Source of the DNA: Mesorhizobium sp. | GTDB taxonomy: Bacteria; Pseudomonadota; Alphaproteobacteria; Rhizobiales; Rhizobiaceae | NCBI RefSeq assembly: GCF_004963255.1 | Contig: NZ_SUGA01000002.1 | Coordinates: 1 to 64,000 of the forward strand | Direction of reading: 5' to 3' | DNA length: 64,000 bases | Shown here: in pieces, positions 36,342 to 45,283 of the stretch | Numbering within the stretch: the stretch's first letter is position 1 | How the letters are laid out: each line of letters opens with the position of its first letter | Position numbers and translations under genes: made by a program | Notes under the pieces: model-generated | Told to the model about the DNA's origin: nothing | What the model saw: only the letters and a program-made list of their open reading frames with translations | Databases searched by the model: none

Positions 36342-36920
36342 TCAAGCCTTGATCGGGTTGAGCTTCAAGTGCTGGATCAGGATGATCGTCTTGGCGTCGA
36401 CGATGCGGCCGTCGGCGATGGCGGCCAGCGCCTCGTCTAAAGGTATTTCCAGAACCTCGATGTCCTCGCCCTCCTCCGGCGCGCCGCCGCCGTCGGAAAT
36501 GCGATCGGCCGGCGAATAGCGCGCGGTGAAGAACCAGAGCCGTTCCGTCACGCTGCCAGGGCTCATGAATGGCGCGAACAGTCGTTCGATGTCCTTCAAC
36601 CGGTAACCCAGTTCCTCCTCCGCTTCCTTGCGAATGGCGGTTTCGGGATCGTTTTCGTCGAGCAGCCCGGCGCAGGCCTCGATCAGCGGCTCGCGGTGAC
36701 CTACGGCGTAAGCCGGGAAGCGGAACTGCCGCACCAGGAGCACGGTCGAGCGCTGCGGATCGAACGGCAGGATCACCGCGCCGTCGCCGCGATCATAGGT
36801 CTGGCGGATCTGCGTCTCCCACCGCCCGTCGCGGCGGCGATAGTCGAGCACTGTCTTCTTCAGCACCGCCCAGTCGTCCGAAAGGACCTCTTCGGAACGG
36901 ATGCGAATGCGATCTTCCAT
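36342..36920 (-). CDS. nudK: Nudix hydrolase, GDP-mannose pyrophosphatase-like
   Basis: The 192-residue enzyme resembles NudK, which cleaves GDP-mannose to GMP and mannose-1-phosphate. ACAGLLDENDPETAIRKEAE followed by EELGY is the Nudix box in the NudK variant, and LFAPFMSPGSVTERLWFF is the following loop and strand. Length matches (191 in E. coli). The symbol follows sequence resemblance only. It is monocistronic and convergent with tRNA-Leu. Confidence 0.82.
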   Translation of the reverse strand: MEDRIRIRSEEVLSDDWAVLKKTVLDYRRRDGRWETQIRQTYDRGDGAVILPFDPQRSTVLLVRQFRFPAYAVGHREPLIEACAGLLDENDPETAIRKEAEEELGYRLKDIERLFAPFMSPGSVTERLWFFTARYSPADRISDGGGAPEEGEDIEVLEIPLDEALAAIADGRIVDAKTIILIQHLKLNPIKA

Positions 36921-37072
36921 GATGATCTCCTTGGTGGCGGCAAAGGGGTAGCGACGAAAGCGCCTCTACGCAATCCGGGAAACCGGCTGGTCCAGCGGCA
37001 GTTTCACCGGCTCGTGTCTGGCGTGACGCGCCGCGACTGCCTAGATAGCGGTATCTCTCCAGGAGCCCGTTC

Positions 37073-38176
37073 ATGACGTCATCGCTTTTCCAGCCGATCA
37101 CCCTCGGCGACCTCACCTTCCCCAATCGCATCGCGGTCGCCCCCATGTGCCAGTATTCGGCCGAGGACGGCTCCGCCAGCGACTGGCATCTCCATCACTG
37201 GATGAACCTGGCAATGTCGGGCGCCGGCATGGTCACCGTCGAGATGACCGATGTCGAGCGGCGCGGGCGCATCACGCATGGCTGCCTCGGCCTCTATTCG
37301 GACGACAACGAGGCGGCCGCCAAGCGCACGCTCGACGCCGCCAGGCGCGTCGCCGCGCCCGGCACGAAGTTCGGCGTCCAGCTTGCCCATGCCGGTCGCA
37401 AGGCCTCCAACCGCAGACCCTGGGAAGGCGGCGGTCCGCTGCAGCCCGGCGAAGATCCCTGGCAGACGGTTTCTGCCTCGGCCATTGCCTATGACACGGG
37501 CTGGAATGTGCCGCACGCGTTGGAGGATGAGGAGATTCTTGAGCTCATCGCGCGTTTTGCGCAGTCGGCCGTGCGCGCCGAACGCGCCGGCTTCGATTTC
37601 GCCGAACTGCACGCCGCGCATGGCTATCTGATCTTCCAGTTCCTCTCGCCGCTCTCCAACCAGCGGACGGACCGCTGGGGCGGGTCGCTCGAAAACCGCA
37701 TGCGCTTCGCGGTCGAAATCGCCAGGGCGGTCAGGAAGGCCGCCCCGTCCATGATGCTGGGCGCGCGCCTTTCGGTGAAGGAATGGGTCGACGGCGGTTT
37801 CGACGTCGAGGACGCGATCGAGGTGGCCAAGGCGCTGAAGGCCGAGGGCGTCGCCTATATCTGCTGCTCCAGCGGCGGCAATTCGCCCCTGCAGCAGGTG
37901 CCGCCCGGCCCCGGCTACCAGGTGCATCTGGCCGAAGCCGTGCGCAAGGGCGCCGGCATTCCGACGCGCGCCGTGGGGCTGATCGACGATCCGAGCCAGG
38001 CCGAGGCGATCGTCGCCGGTGGCCGTGCCGACATGGTGGCGCTGGCCCGCGCCTTCCTCGCCGACCCGCGCTGGGGCTGGCGCGCGGCGGCGGCGTTCGG
38101 CGAGGAAATCCATCCGGCGCCCCAGCTGGCGCGTTCGGTGACGACAATGCGGCATTGGATGAAGGCCGCCGGCTAG
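37073..38176 (+). CDS. NADH:flavin oxidoreductase (old yellow enzyme, YqjM class)
   Basis: The 367-residue FMN barrel reduces activated alkenes with NAD(P)H. APMCQYSAEDG has Cys26, the same position as the redox Cys of YqjM, with Tyr28 nearby. ELHAAHGYL gives His180 and His183 for substrate binding, and LSPLSNQRTDRWGGSLENR is the family signature. ICCSSGGNSP and the C-terminal GRADMVALARAFLADP complete the FMN phosphate site. Start ATG 37073. Its physiological substrate is unknown. Confidence 0.9.
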   Translation: MTSSLFQPITLGDLTFPNRIAVAPMCQYSAEDGSASDWHLHHWMNLAMSGAGMVTVEMTDVERRGRITHGCLGLYSDDNEAAAKRTLDAARRVAAPGTKFGVQLAHAGRKASNRRPWEGGGPLQPGEDPWQTVSASAIAYDTGWNVPHALEDEEILELIARFAQSAVRAERAGFDFAELHAAHGYLIFQFLSPLSNQRTDRWGGSLENRMRFAVEIARAVRKAAPSMMLGARLSVKEWVDGGFDVEDAIEVAKALKAEGVAYICCSSGGNSPLQQVPPGPGYQVHLAEAVRKGAGIPTRAVGLIDDPSQAEAIVAGGRADMVALARAFLADPRWGWRAAAAFGEEIHPAPQLARSVTTMRHWMKAAG

Positions 38177-38221
38177 AGTAATTCCGGGAAAAGTGCGACG
38201 CGATTTTCCGTCCGGAATCGC
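38175..38221. repeat. Intergenic palindromic mosaic repeat, copy 3
   Basis: A diverged copy of the 9220-9265 unit: GAGTAATTCC and GGAATCGCG arms around AAAGTGCGACGCGATTTTCC. It begins at the stop codon of the flavin oxidoreductase, where it could act as a 3' mRNA hairpin. Confidence 0.7.
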
Positions 38222-38318
38222 GTTTAAGCGAAACCAGAAGTCAGCGGGGTCCTGAGACGTTTGGGCGCAGGATACTCGCCACAACTGCAACCAATTTGGC
38301 CGCTTTACGTTGGCGGCC

Positions 38319-38597
38319 ATGATAGACAGCAAACCTTTTGAGAAGCCGGTGGTGGTCGAGCTCGGCCATGTCGGCAAATACCGCCAGATCAGCAGCACCC
38401 GCGAGGCCGCCGAGTGCCTGATGACCGTTTGGCCGCTCAATCGCGGCGAGCGCCATCGTGATGCTCTCGACACTTGCCTCAAAGCGCTGGAAGGGTATCG
38501 TTCGCCAGCGGACGCACGTCGCGCCCTTATCGAGGCGGCCAGGGAATCGGAAGTGCTGGTCCCCGAAGACAGGCTGCCCGACGGAAAGCTGCACTGA
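38319..38597 (+). CDS. DUF982 family protein
   Basis: The 92-residue protein shows the DUF982 pattern VGKYRQISSTREAAECLMTV with a Trp-Pro (VWPLNRG) followed by HRDALDTCLKALEG. The family is expanded in rhizobia, often on plasmids, and its activity is unknown. ATG 38319 is taken rather than the TTG three codons earlier. A copy of the mosaic repeat overlaps its stop codon. Confidence 0.8.
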   Translation: MIDSKPFEKPVVVELGHVGKYRQISSTREAAECLMTVWPLNRGERHRDALDTCLKALEGYRSPADARRALIEAARESEVLVPEDRLPDGKLH

Positions 38598-38685
38598 GCA
38601 ATTCCAGGAAAACTGTGATCGGTTTTCCGTCTGGAATTGCGTAGAAACAAAGAGCGTTTCGCCGTTTCCGTGAAACGGTGAAACG
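38596..38685. repeat. Composite mosaic repeat, copy 4 (two palindromes)
   Basis: The first part (38596-38642) is the same palindrome as at 9220. The second part (38654-38685) is a palindrome GTTTCGCCGTTTCC / GGTGAAAC-type, with arms CGTTTC and GAAACG around CCGTGAAACGG. The second module recurs at about 39059-39087. Two modules in fixed order define a mosaic element. Confidence 0.8.
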
Positions 38686-38715
38686 TGCTAGCACGGTTCT
38701 TAACCGGAGGATTTC

Positions 38716-38955
38716 ATGGCGAAGCTGACTTACAAGATCGTCGAGCATGATGGCGGCTGGGCCTACAAGGTCGGCTCCACGTTTTCCGAGACTTTCCGTA
38801 CTCACCAGGAGGCGCTGCGCGCCGCAGAAATCGCCTCGTCCGAGCAGCAGGTCGCCGGAACCACGGACGGCATCCAGTATGAGGATGCCGAAGGAAAGTG
38901 GCACGATGAGCTTGCCGACGGCCGCGACCGGCCGCAGACCGAAGTATCGGACTAG
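38716..38955 (+). CDS. DUF2188 family protein
   Basis: The 79-residue protein (MAKLTYKIVEHDGGWAYKVG ... SETFRTHQEALRAAEIASSE) is a full DUF2188 domain: two strands with an aromatic pair, then one helix. Function unknown. ATG 38716 follows GGAGG. It lies between two copies of the composite repeat and is a single-gene unit. Confidence 0.8.
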   Translation: MAKLTYKIVEHDGGWAYKVGSTFSETFRTHQEALRAAEIASSEQQVAGTTDGIQYEDAEGKWHDELADGRDRPQTEVSD

Positions 38956-38956
38956 A

Positions 38957-39087
38957 CACTCCAGGAAAAGTGTGTGGTCGGGGAAAAGTGTGTGGTCGGG
39001 CTCGGCGCCTTCGGCGCAGCCTTCGTTCGGGGTCGCGTAAAAAGCGCAGTATGGGGCGCCTCGCCGTTTCCGTGAAACGGTGAAACG
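38957..39087. repeat. Composite mosaic repeat, copy 5, with an 18-bp tandem duplication
   Basis: The unit GGAAAAGTGTGTGGTCGG occurs twice in direct succession (38964-38981 and 38982-38999), an expansion within the first module. The second palindrome module (CCGTTTCCGTGAAACGG) follows at 39064-39081. The right arm of the first palindrome has been lost. Confidence 0.65.
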
Positions 39088-39164
39088 CCCGGACTAAGAA
39101 CTGAGGGGCCTCCGCGACCGGCAAAGCCCGAGGCTTCATACCGGCCACCGGCGACTATGCGACT

Positions 39165-39440
39165 CTATTTGCCGCAGTAATTATCGTTGACGTTCTGTTG
39201 TGAATTGGCGTCCGGCCCCGGCGTGGTGTCCGCGCACGGTCCTATGGCTCCTGTGCTGTTGCCGGAGGTGCTCAGCCCTGAGCCCCCATTGATGCTGCCG
39301 GTCCTATAGGGGTCTACTTGCTCGCTCGCGGCGGGACGATGGTCGCGGTGCCACCACCACCAGTCATCTGATGACTGCGCCGTGGCCGCGCCGCCCATGG
39401 CCAGCACCAGCGCCGAAGCTGCGATAAGTCTTGTAAGCAT
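39165..39440 (-). CDS. Small exported protein with a tryptophan cluster
   Basis: ATG 39440 (GGAGAA at 6 bases) gives 91 residues with a signal peptide (MLTRLIAASALVLAMGGAAT, cleaved near TAQ). The mature part begins SSDDWWWWHRDHRPAA, continues with a Gly/Ser/Asn-rich low-complexity region and ends in NDNYCGK, with two cysteines in total. No family is known to me. The WWWW and HRDHR run is striking and may bind a surface, a metal or a membrane. It is upstream of and divergent to nothing obvious. Confidence 0.65.
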   Translation of the reverse strand: MLTRLIAASALVLAMGGAATAQSSDDWWWWHRDHRPAASEQVDPYRTGSINGGSGLSTSGNSTGAIGPCADTTPGPDANSQQNVNDNYCGK

Positions 39441-39621
39441 CGGATTTCTCCATTCTCTCGATCGCAAAACATGTGGGGCCGAAGCCCCACAGCGATACGA
39501 CCGAAACCCTGCGGCGGGGCCTAAAGTTCCACCGGAAATTGCGGGTAGGACGGAATGCCCGACACATTTATGTGACGTTTCGTGAACGGCCGTGGGCTGC
39601 AGCGCGGGGCGTTAGCCGAAA

Positions 39622-40596
39622 TCATCTCGCGCTGGCGAAACCACGCGCGGCGACACGTTGGATAAAGGCCGCGACCCGTTCGGGCTCCACGAATTGCGGC
39701 ATGTGGCCGAGACCTTCGACCCGTTCAAAGTCGAGGCCGCTGATCTTGTCCAGCATCGGTTCGCCATGAACGGTCTCGCCGATCACACGATCGTCCGTGC
39801 CGAACAGAATGCCAGCCGGCATCGCTATGTCGCGATAACGCCGTTCGATTTGGCCAAGGTCCCGTTCCACGGCCACGACATCGGTGGATGTGGCGAAATA
39901 ATGGGACGGGCGCAACCCGAGCCATCCGCCGCCGGCGATCATGTAGTCCGCGGGAACCGCTTGCGGCGCGAAGATGAATCTCAGCGTCGGCTGCGCGTAA
40001 CGAAGGCTAAGCGGTATCGCCGCCATATAGGCCAGGACCCGGCGCAGCAGCGGCGATGGAACATAGAGCAGGTCGAACCGCCGACCTATCCTCGCTTCGA
40101 GATGCGTCAGCGGCGACAGCAGCGCGACGCCGGAAATCGCCGTCGGATGCTCGGTAGCGAGCGCAAGCGCAACGGCGCCGCCCAGCGAATGGCCGACGAT
40201 CAAAGGTCGTTCCAACCGCAGTTCCTCGATGAAGCGCCGCACGATGTCCGCCTGTTCGGGCAGCCGGCCGGTCGCGCTCCTTGCCCGAACCGAATAGCCC
40301 GAGCCCGGCCGGTCGAGCGCGATCAGGCGGTAGCCGGTGCCGAAGCGTCCGAACAGCGTATGACGGAAATGGTGAAGTTGGGCGCCCAACCCATGCAGGA
40401 AAACGATCGGCCTGCCCTCGCCTTCTTCCACATAATGAATGCGGTTGCCGTCGATCTCGATGAACTTTCCGCAAGCCGGCACCAGCCTTTCAGCCTTCGC
40501 CGCGATCCGCCATGTCGCGAGCATCAGGGCAAGCACGACAAGGGCGGCCGCGGCGAGCAAGCCAGCGAGCAGCCACAGGACAATCAATATCAGCAT
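39622..40596 (-). CDS. Membrane-anchored alpha/beta hydrolase
   Basis: ATG 40596 gives 324 residues. Residues 1-28 form a transmembrane anchor (MLILIVLWLLAGLLAAAALV). The hydrolase follows with FLHGLGAQLHHF, LDRPGSGYSV, nucleophile elbow VGHSLGGAVA and C-terminal catalytic His in GLGHMPQF. The catalytic domain probably faces the periplasm. Substrate unknown. It is divergent from the molybdopterin-binding-like gene across 128 bases. Confidence 0.85.
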   Translation of the reverse strand: MLILIVLWLLAGLLAAAALVVLALMLATWRIAAKAERLVPACGKFIEIDGNRIHYVEEGEGRPIVFLHGLGAQLHHFRHTLFGRFGTGYRLIALDRPGSGYSVRARSATGRLPEQADIVRRFIEELRLERPLIVGHSLGGAVALALATEHPTAISGVALLSPLTHLEARIGRRFDLLYVPSPLLRRVLAYMAAIPLSLRYAQPTLRFIFAPQAVPADYMIAGGGWLGLRPSHYFATSTDVVAVERDLGQIERRYRDIAMPAGILFGTDDRVIGETVHGEPMLDKISGLDFERVEGLGHMPQFVEPERVAAFIQRVAARGFASAR

Positions 40597-40724
40597 GGTT
40601 TCATCCGCTCCCGACCGACCGCACCATATCCGCAACGGCCGCCGCCACAAGCGCATCCGGCTTCCGCATTGCGGCCAGCCTCAGCGCGCGTTATCTCAGG
40701 GGAGCTTTTGCGCCGGAGTCCGCC

Positions 40725-41465
40725 ATGCCTGAAATCGTCACCGCCGCCATGCTCGTCATCGGCGACGAAATCCTCTCCGGCCGCACCAAAGACAAGAATA
40801 TCGGCCATCTCGCCGACATCATGACGGCGATCGGCATCGATCTGAAAGAGGTGCGCATCGTCCCCGACGAGGAGGACGAGATCGTTGCGGCGGTGAATGC
40901 CGTGCGCGCCCGTTATACCTACGTCTTCACCACCGGCGGCATCGGCCCCACGCATGACGACATCACCGCCGACTCGATCGCCAAGGCTTTCGGCGTGCCC
41001 TGCGAGTATGACGCCAAGGCTTACGCCCTGCTCGAGGCGAGCTATGCCGGGCGCGGCATCGAATTCACCGAAGCGCGCAAGCGCATGGCGCGCATGCCGC
41101 GCGGCGCCGACCATATCGACAATCCCGTCTCCGTCGCGCCGGGCTTCCGCATCGGCAACGTCCATGTCATGGCGGGCGTGCCGTCGATCTTCCAGGCCAT
41201 GCTCGACAATGTCGTGCCGACGCTCAGGGCCGGCACCAAAATGCTGTCGGCCACGGTGCACTGCCCCTTTGGCGAGGGCCTGATCGGGGGGCCGCTGGCC
41301 GATATCCAGAAGACGCATCCCGACACCATCATCGGCTCCTATCCCAAATATGGTGACGGCAAGTTCTGGACCGAGCTCGTCGTGCGCGCCCGCAGCGAGG
41401 AAGCCCTCGAGGCCGCGCGCAAGGATGTCGAGGCGATGGTGGCGGGCTTCGCCAAGGCGGGCTGA
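40725..41465 (+). CDS. Molybdopterin-binding-domain protein (CinA N-terminal-like)
   Basis: The 246-residue protein has the MoaB/Mog-type domain: AAMLVIGDEILSGRTKDKN, TTGGIGPTHDDITADSIAKA and the proline-containing MAGVPSIFQAML. This is the N-terminal half of CinA without the PncC nicotinamide deamidase domain. Such stand-alone proteins may have pyrophosphatase activity on ADP-ribose-like compounds; the molybdopterin link is only by fold. ATG 40725 follows CGGAG. Confidence 0.88.
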   Translation: MPEIVTAAMLVIGDEILSGRTKDKNIGHLADIMTAIGIDLKEVRIVPDEEDEIVAAVNAVRARYTYVFTTGGIGPTHDDITADSIAKAFGVPCEYDAKAYALLEASYAGRGIEFTEARKRMARMPRGADHIDNPVSVAPGFRIGNVHVMAGVPSIFQAMLDNVVPTLRAGTKMLSATVHCPFGEGLIGGPLADIQKTHPDTIIGSYPKYGDGKFWTELVVRARSEEALEAARKDVEAMVAGFAKAG

Positions 41466-41546
41466 CCGGCCTTCGGCTGGAACCAGTCAACGCGCTGAGG
41501 CGTTCCCTTGCTGCCACGCGTAGCGCAAACAATTGAGGGACCGGCC

Positions 41547-42380
41547 ATGCGCTTCAAGACAATTGTCGCCATTTTGCAGAACGAGCAGGACGCCGAGCGT
41601 GTTCTCGATTGCGCCCTTCCGCTTGCCGAAAGGTTCGAGAGCCATCTCGTGGGCATCCATGCCGAGGCGTTGCCCGTTCCCTACACGTCGGCCACCGGCT
41701 TCCCGGACACCGAATTCCTGCAGGTCTCGGCCGAGATGAACAAGGAGCGCGCCGACAAGCTGCAGGCCTATTTCCTAAAGCGGACCGAGGAATCCGGCCT
41801 GTCCTTCGAATGGCGAAGCCTGGAAAGCTTCTCCGGCGACAGCGCGCTGACCGGCATAACGAGCGTGCGCGCCGCCGATCTGATCATCGCAGCGCAGCGC
41901 GATACCGGCGGCGACCCGAGCGCCGATGTCGACACGCTGGTCTACGATGCCGGCCGGCCGGTGCTGGTCGTGCCCCATGCCGGGCCGCTGGTCACGACCT
42001 TCAGACGTGTGCTGCTTGCCTGGAACGGCAGCAAGGAAGCGGCCCGCGCTGCCTTCGATGCCCTGCCCTTCATCGCCGAGGCCGACAAGACGGACATTCT
42101 CGTCATCGACCCGCCGGAGACGCTTGATGAATCTCCGGAAGCCGCCGGCGCCGAGATCGCAGCTGCGCTGTCGCGTCACGGCGCCAATGTCAGCGTCTGC
42201 GTGCAGAAATCCGGCGGCACTTCGATCGATGACATGATTCAGGCTAGGATCGCCGAATCCGGCGCCGATCTTCTGGTGCTCGGCGCCTACAGCCACTCCT
42301 GGCTGCGCCAGCTTCTGTTCGGCGGCGTTACCCGCACGGTGCTGCGTACGACGAATGTGGCGGCCTTCCTTTCGCGTTGA
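41547..42380 (+). CDS. Universal stress protein, two Usp domains
   Basis: The 277-residue cytoplasmic protein has two Usp-like halves. The first is about 1-145 (MRFKTIVAILQ ... AADLIIAAQRDTGG). The second is about 155-277 (FRRVLLAWNGSKEAARAAFD ... GADLLVLGAYSHSWLRQLLF, then GGVTRTVL). The second half keeps the G-2x-G-9x-G-(S/T)-like ATP loop in variant form (GAYSHSW...GGVTR). ATG 41547 follows GAGGGA. The role is probably in stress tolerance. Confidence 0.88.
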   Translation: MRFKTIVAILQNEQDAERVLDCALPLAERFESHLVGIHAEALPVPYTSATGFPDTEFLQVSAEMNKERADKLQAYFLKRTEESGLSFEWRSLESFSGDSALTGITSVRAADLIIAAQRDTGGDPSADVDTLVYDAGRPVLVVPHAGPLVTTFRRVLLAWNGSKEAARAAFDALPFIAEADKTDILVIDPPETLDESPEAAGAEIAAALSRHGANVSVCVQKSGGTSIDDMIQARIAESGADLLVLGAYSHSWLRQLLFGGVTRTVLRTTNVAAFLSR

Positions 42381-42586
42381 GCATCCCTCGGAAGCGGGGG
42401 CAAGGTTCAGGGCGACGCCTGCGCAAGTCTGACGAGCGTCGCTTGAACCCGTTTGAGCGCGGCGCATTTTAAGTCCACAGCCGTTGCCGGCCCCTGCTCT
42501 TGCCAAGCCTGGCGCTTTCCGGCTAATTCCGCCTGCATTCCAGTGTTTCTGCGCGCCAACGGCGCGCCTTGCGGAGTGCGTGAGCC

Positions 42587-43087
42587 ATGTCCCTTCCCGA
42601 AAAAGCCTTTCCCGTCTCCTGGGACCAGTTCCACCGTGACGCCCGCGCGCTTTCGTGGCGGCTTTCCGGCGCCAGCAAGGGCCAATGGAAAGCGATCGTC
42701 TGCATCACGCGCGGCGGCCTGGTGCCGGCGGCGATCATCGCACGCGAGCTCGGCATCCGCATCATCGAGACGGTGTGCGTGGCTTCCTATCATGACTACA
42801 CCAGCCAGGGTCAGCTTCAGGTTCTCAAGGAGATTTCGCCGCCGCTGCTTGCCAACGACGGCGCCGGCGTGCTGATCATCGACGACCTGACCGATACCGG
42901 CAAGACGGCCGGGATCGTGCGCGCCATGATGCCGAAGGCGCATTTCGCGACCGTCTATGCCAAACCGAAGGGCCGCCCGCTGGTCGATACATTCGTCACC
43001 GAGGTCAGCCAGGACACCTGGATCTACTTTCCCTGGGACATGGGCTTCACATACCAGAAGCCGATCGCGGACGATCATGTCGGCTGA
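42587..43087 (+). CDS. gpt: Xanthine-guanine phosphoribosyltransferase
   Basis: The 166-residue enzyme salvages guanine and xanthine using PRPP. The PRPP loop is [37 protein letters not shown] is the N-terminal PRTase segment, and [10 protein letters not shown] forms the purine-binding lid typical of XGPRT. Length is normal (152 in E. coli). Start ATG 42587. The purine role fits the nearby adenine deaminase, although they are 8 kb apart. Confidence 0.92.
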   Translation: MSLPEKAFPVSWDQFHRDARALSWRLSGASKGQWKAIVCITRGGLVPAAIIARELGIRIIETVCVASYHDYTSQGQLQVLKEISPPLLANDGAGVLIIDDLTDTGKTAGIVRAMMPKAHFATVYAKPKGRPLVDTFVTEVSQDTWIYFPWDMGFTYQKPIADDHVG

Positions 43088-43286
43088 ATGGCCGTCATAT
43101 TTTCCAGAGAATCCACCTCAAAAAGAGCGGCGTGTTGTCGAACCAATGAGCATGTCTACTTTGTAAGATTGACCTTTTCTGGTGGCATTTTCCCACGGAG
43201 TGAAGTTTTTTACCTTTAAAGCTCATAATCCGCCGTAAGATTCGTGAGGTGGCAAACGATTCTGGAGGCTGGGGCAGCTTTCTTCG

Positions 43287-43775
43287 ATGTTGACGAGGCC
43301 GACAACGCACAACCAGATGGCCGAAAGGGTCCGGCGGCTCTTCGGCAAGGCGCCCTGCCGCCTGCAGGTTGCCGCTCTGCCCTGGCGTGAAGGCAAAGAC
43401 GGCGTCGAGATCATGCTGATCACCAGCCGTGATACCGGGCGCTGGGTGCTGCCCAAGGGCTGGCCTGAGGCCAGGGAACCGCTTTGCAAGGCGGCCGCCC
43501 GTGAAGCAGGCGAGGAAGCCGGCTTGCGCGGCACCATCTCGCACCTTGAAGCCGGCCGTTATTTCTATGCCAAGGTCCTCGCCTCCGGCGAGGAAGTGCC
43601 CTGCGAAGTCCTGGTGTTTCCGCTGCATGTCGACCGCATCGCGGACCGCTGGAAAGAGAAGCGCGCCCGGACCCGCAAATGGGTTGGCGCCATCGAAGCA
43701 GTCCAAATGGTCCATGAACCGGACCTTTGCCAGATCATTGCCGGTTTTTGCGCCGCGCCGCACACTTTCATCTGA
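43287..43775 (+). CDS. Nudix hydrolase (DIPP-like)
   Basis: The 162-residue protein has the Nudix box GWPEAREPLCKAAAREAGEE followed by AGL, a full match to G-x5-E-x7-R-E-U-x-E-E-x-G-U. The N-terminal VAALPWREGKDGVEIMLITS and WVLPKGWPE resemble diphosphoinositol-polyphosphate and diadenosine-polyphosphate hydrolases. ATG 43287 is used; an internal ATG at 43317 is the alternative, as no strong ribosome site is seen. Confidence 0.85.
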   Translation: MLTRPTTHNQMAERVRRLFGKAPCRLQVAALPWREGKDGVEIMLITSRDTGRWVLPKGWPEAREPLCKAAAREAGEEAGLRGTISHLEAGRYFYAKVLASGEEVPCEVLVFPLHVDRIADRWKEKRARTRKWVGAIEAVQMVHEPDLCQIIAGFCAAPHTFI

Positions 43776-43778
43776 TTG

Positions 43779-44942
43779 TCAGACGCGACCGAAATCATCG
43801 GAACTCAGCCGAGTCCAGCGATCGCCCATCAATCCGCCGATAAAGATGTCGCCGGCGCGGACCGCTTCCGCAACCTCGGCGATGCGTGAGCGCACCATCG
43901 TGCCGCCGGCATAGCGGAAGAAGAGACGGTTGTAGCCGAAGAGGTGCGGCAGGAACCTGCTTTGTGTCTGCCCGGTTATGCCCACGCAGCCCATCTCCCG
44001 GGCAGCCGCGATAAGGCCGTCCAGCGTCGCGCCCCAGTGGGGTCCGGGCGCCTGGATCTGCAACAGGTTCGCGATGCCGCCAGCCTGCCCGTAGAAGGCA
44101 TGACAACCGACCATCTTGCCTGCTTCGTCGTAAGTCCCGCCGAAATGAAGTGGCCCGTCGGCCTGCTTTTCGGCCGCCAGCGCGAGCAGCCGCGCCAGTT
44201 CGCCATCCTTCCAGCTCGGTCGAAGAGCATAATCGGACATCAGGGCCGGCAGCCGCCCCGCAAACCGCGCGGCATCGATCCGCTCATGGTGGATCCGTCG
44301 CGGCGACGAAGGCTGGACCGGGGGCTCGAGCCGTCTTCCTGCGAGAGCATCGAACGCCCGCCCGCAGGGGCCGACCGGCAGCCGAGCCAGCCCGGGCCAT
44401 TTACGCTGCAGCAAGGCAGCGGCCATGGCGCCCGGCTGAAAAACACAGGTCCATTCCAGACAATGCACCGGCAAGAGCTGATATTTCATCGGACGCGCGA
44501 AGGCCAAGGATGTCCGGTTGGCCGAATCGGTCAGATATAGATCGAACTCGCCCTGATGCAGGGCACGCAGCAATTGCGGCCCGGCCCAGCCGTGATCGGT
44601 GCTGGAATCGGTCATGAAGGGACCGATGATGGCGGCGTTCAATGCCCTTCCATTGAGCTCATAGCGGGCTTTCAGAACGCCCATGAACCCGCCGAGACCG
44701 CCCTGCGGGTTTATCTGGACAAGTGCCTTGTTCTCACCGCCGTCAAGATAGAGCTTTCTCATATAGTCCGCCGTCTGCGCGACCGCGTGATCGCGAAGGC
44801 GGCGACGGCGGAACTTCGTCAGGAAGAGTGCCGCGACCCGCTCGAGATCTTCGGCGGCGAGCGGCCGCACCGAGCCATGGTCGGGCACCGACGGCGCCGG
44901 CGTCTTTCTCGAACCCGCATTTGCGGAGACCAAATCCATCAT
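43779..44942 (-). CDS. GNAT-fold acyltransferase-like protein
   Basis: The 387-residue protein begins with a GNAT-like segment (GSVRPLAAEDLERVAALFLT) and a central strand resembling an acyl-CoA site (GGLGGFMGVLKARYELNGRA). The C-terminal half has a second GNAT-like module (HFGGTYDEAGKMVGCHAFYG and GATLDGLIAAAREMGCVGIT). I read it as a double-GNAT protein, but no precise family is recognised. Substrate unknown. It is convergent with the Nudix gene (4 bases between stops) and has its own promoter region to the right. Confidence 0.6.
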   Translation of the reverse strand: MMDLVSANAGSRKTPAPSVPDHGSVRPLAAEDLERVAALFLTKFRRRRLRDHAVAQTADYMRKLYLDGGENKALVQINPQGGLGGFMGVLKARYELNGRALNAAIIGPFMTDSSTDHGWAGPQLLRALHQGEFDLYLTDSANRTSLAFARPMKYQLLPVHCLEWTCVFQPGAMAAALLQRKWPGLARLPVGPCGRAFDALAGRRLEPPVQPSSPRRIHHERIDAARFAGRLPALMSDYALRPSWKDGELARLLALAAEKQADGPLHFGGTYDEAGKMVGCHAFYGQAGGIANLLQIQAPGPHWGATLDGLIAAAREMGCVGITGQTQSRFLPHLFGYNRLFFRYAGGTMVRSRIAEVAEAVRAGDIFIGGLMGDRWTRLSSDDFGRV

Positions 44943-45283
44943 GAATGCCTATGCAAGGTCCTCTGTCGGCGGGTGAGACCCTACAATTTCCAAAGAAATC
45001 TCCTTACGACCGGCATGCCTGTAGAAATCTTCAGGAGAGCTGCGCATGCCAGATCCGACTTGTCTTTCTGAAGGTATACGCCGACAACTGTTTAAAACAA
45101 TGTATCCCTCGCGGCGTTGCTGATGAAATGAATAAAACTTTAAGTATATGGAGACGAATTTGAACGCCGCATTACCTCACTCAAGCCGCATGACGAGAGC
45201 GCGGTTGCAGACCTTGGATTGATCTGGCTGCCGCAGCGGAGCCGGACAATCGACGGCCCGGCCGGAGCCGGGCCGCCCTTTCC
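44943..45283. other. Intergenic region with one possible small reading frame
   Basis: These 341 bases lie between the GNAT-like gene and the ABC exporter stop and are AT-richer than the surroundings. On the plus strand AGGAG followed 8 bases later by ATG 45046 opens a 25-codon frame (MPDPTCLSEGIRRQLFKTMY, then PSRRC) ending at 45123. It could be a small protein gene or chance. The exporter terminator lies at the right end. Confidence 0.3.
45255..45274 (-). terminator. Hairpin after the ABC exporter gene
   Basis: Eight-base GC arms GGCCCGGC and GCCGGGCC with loop CGGA, 10 bases after the stop. There is no T-run on the minus strand, so it may act as a 3' stabiliser or a Rho-assisted terminator. 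Confidence 0.45.
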
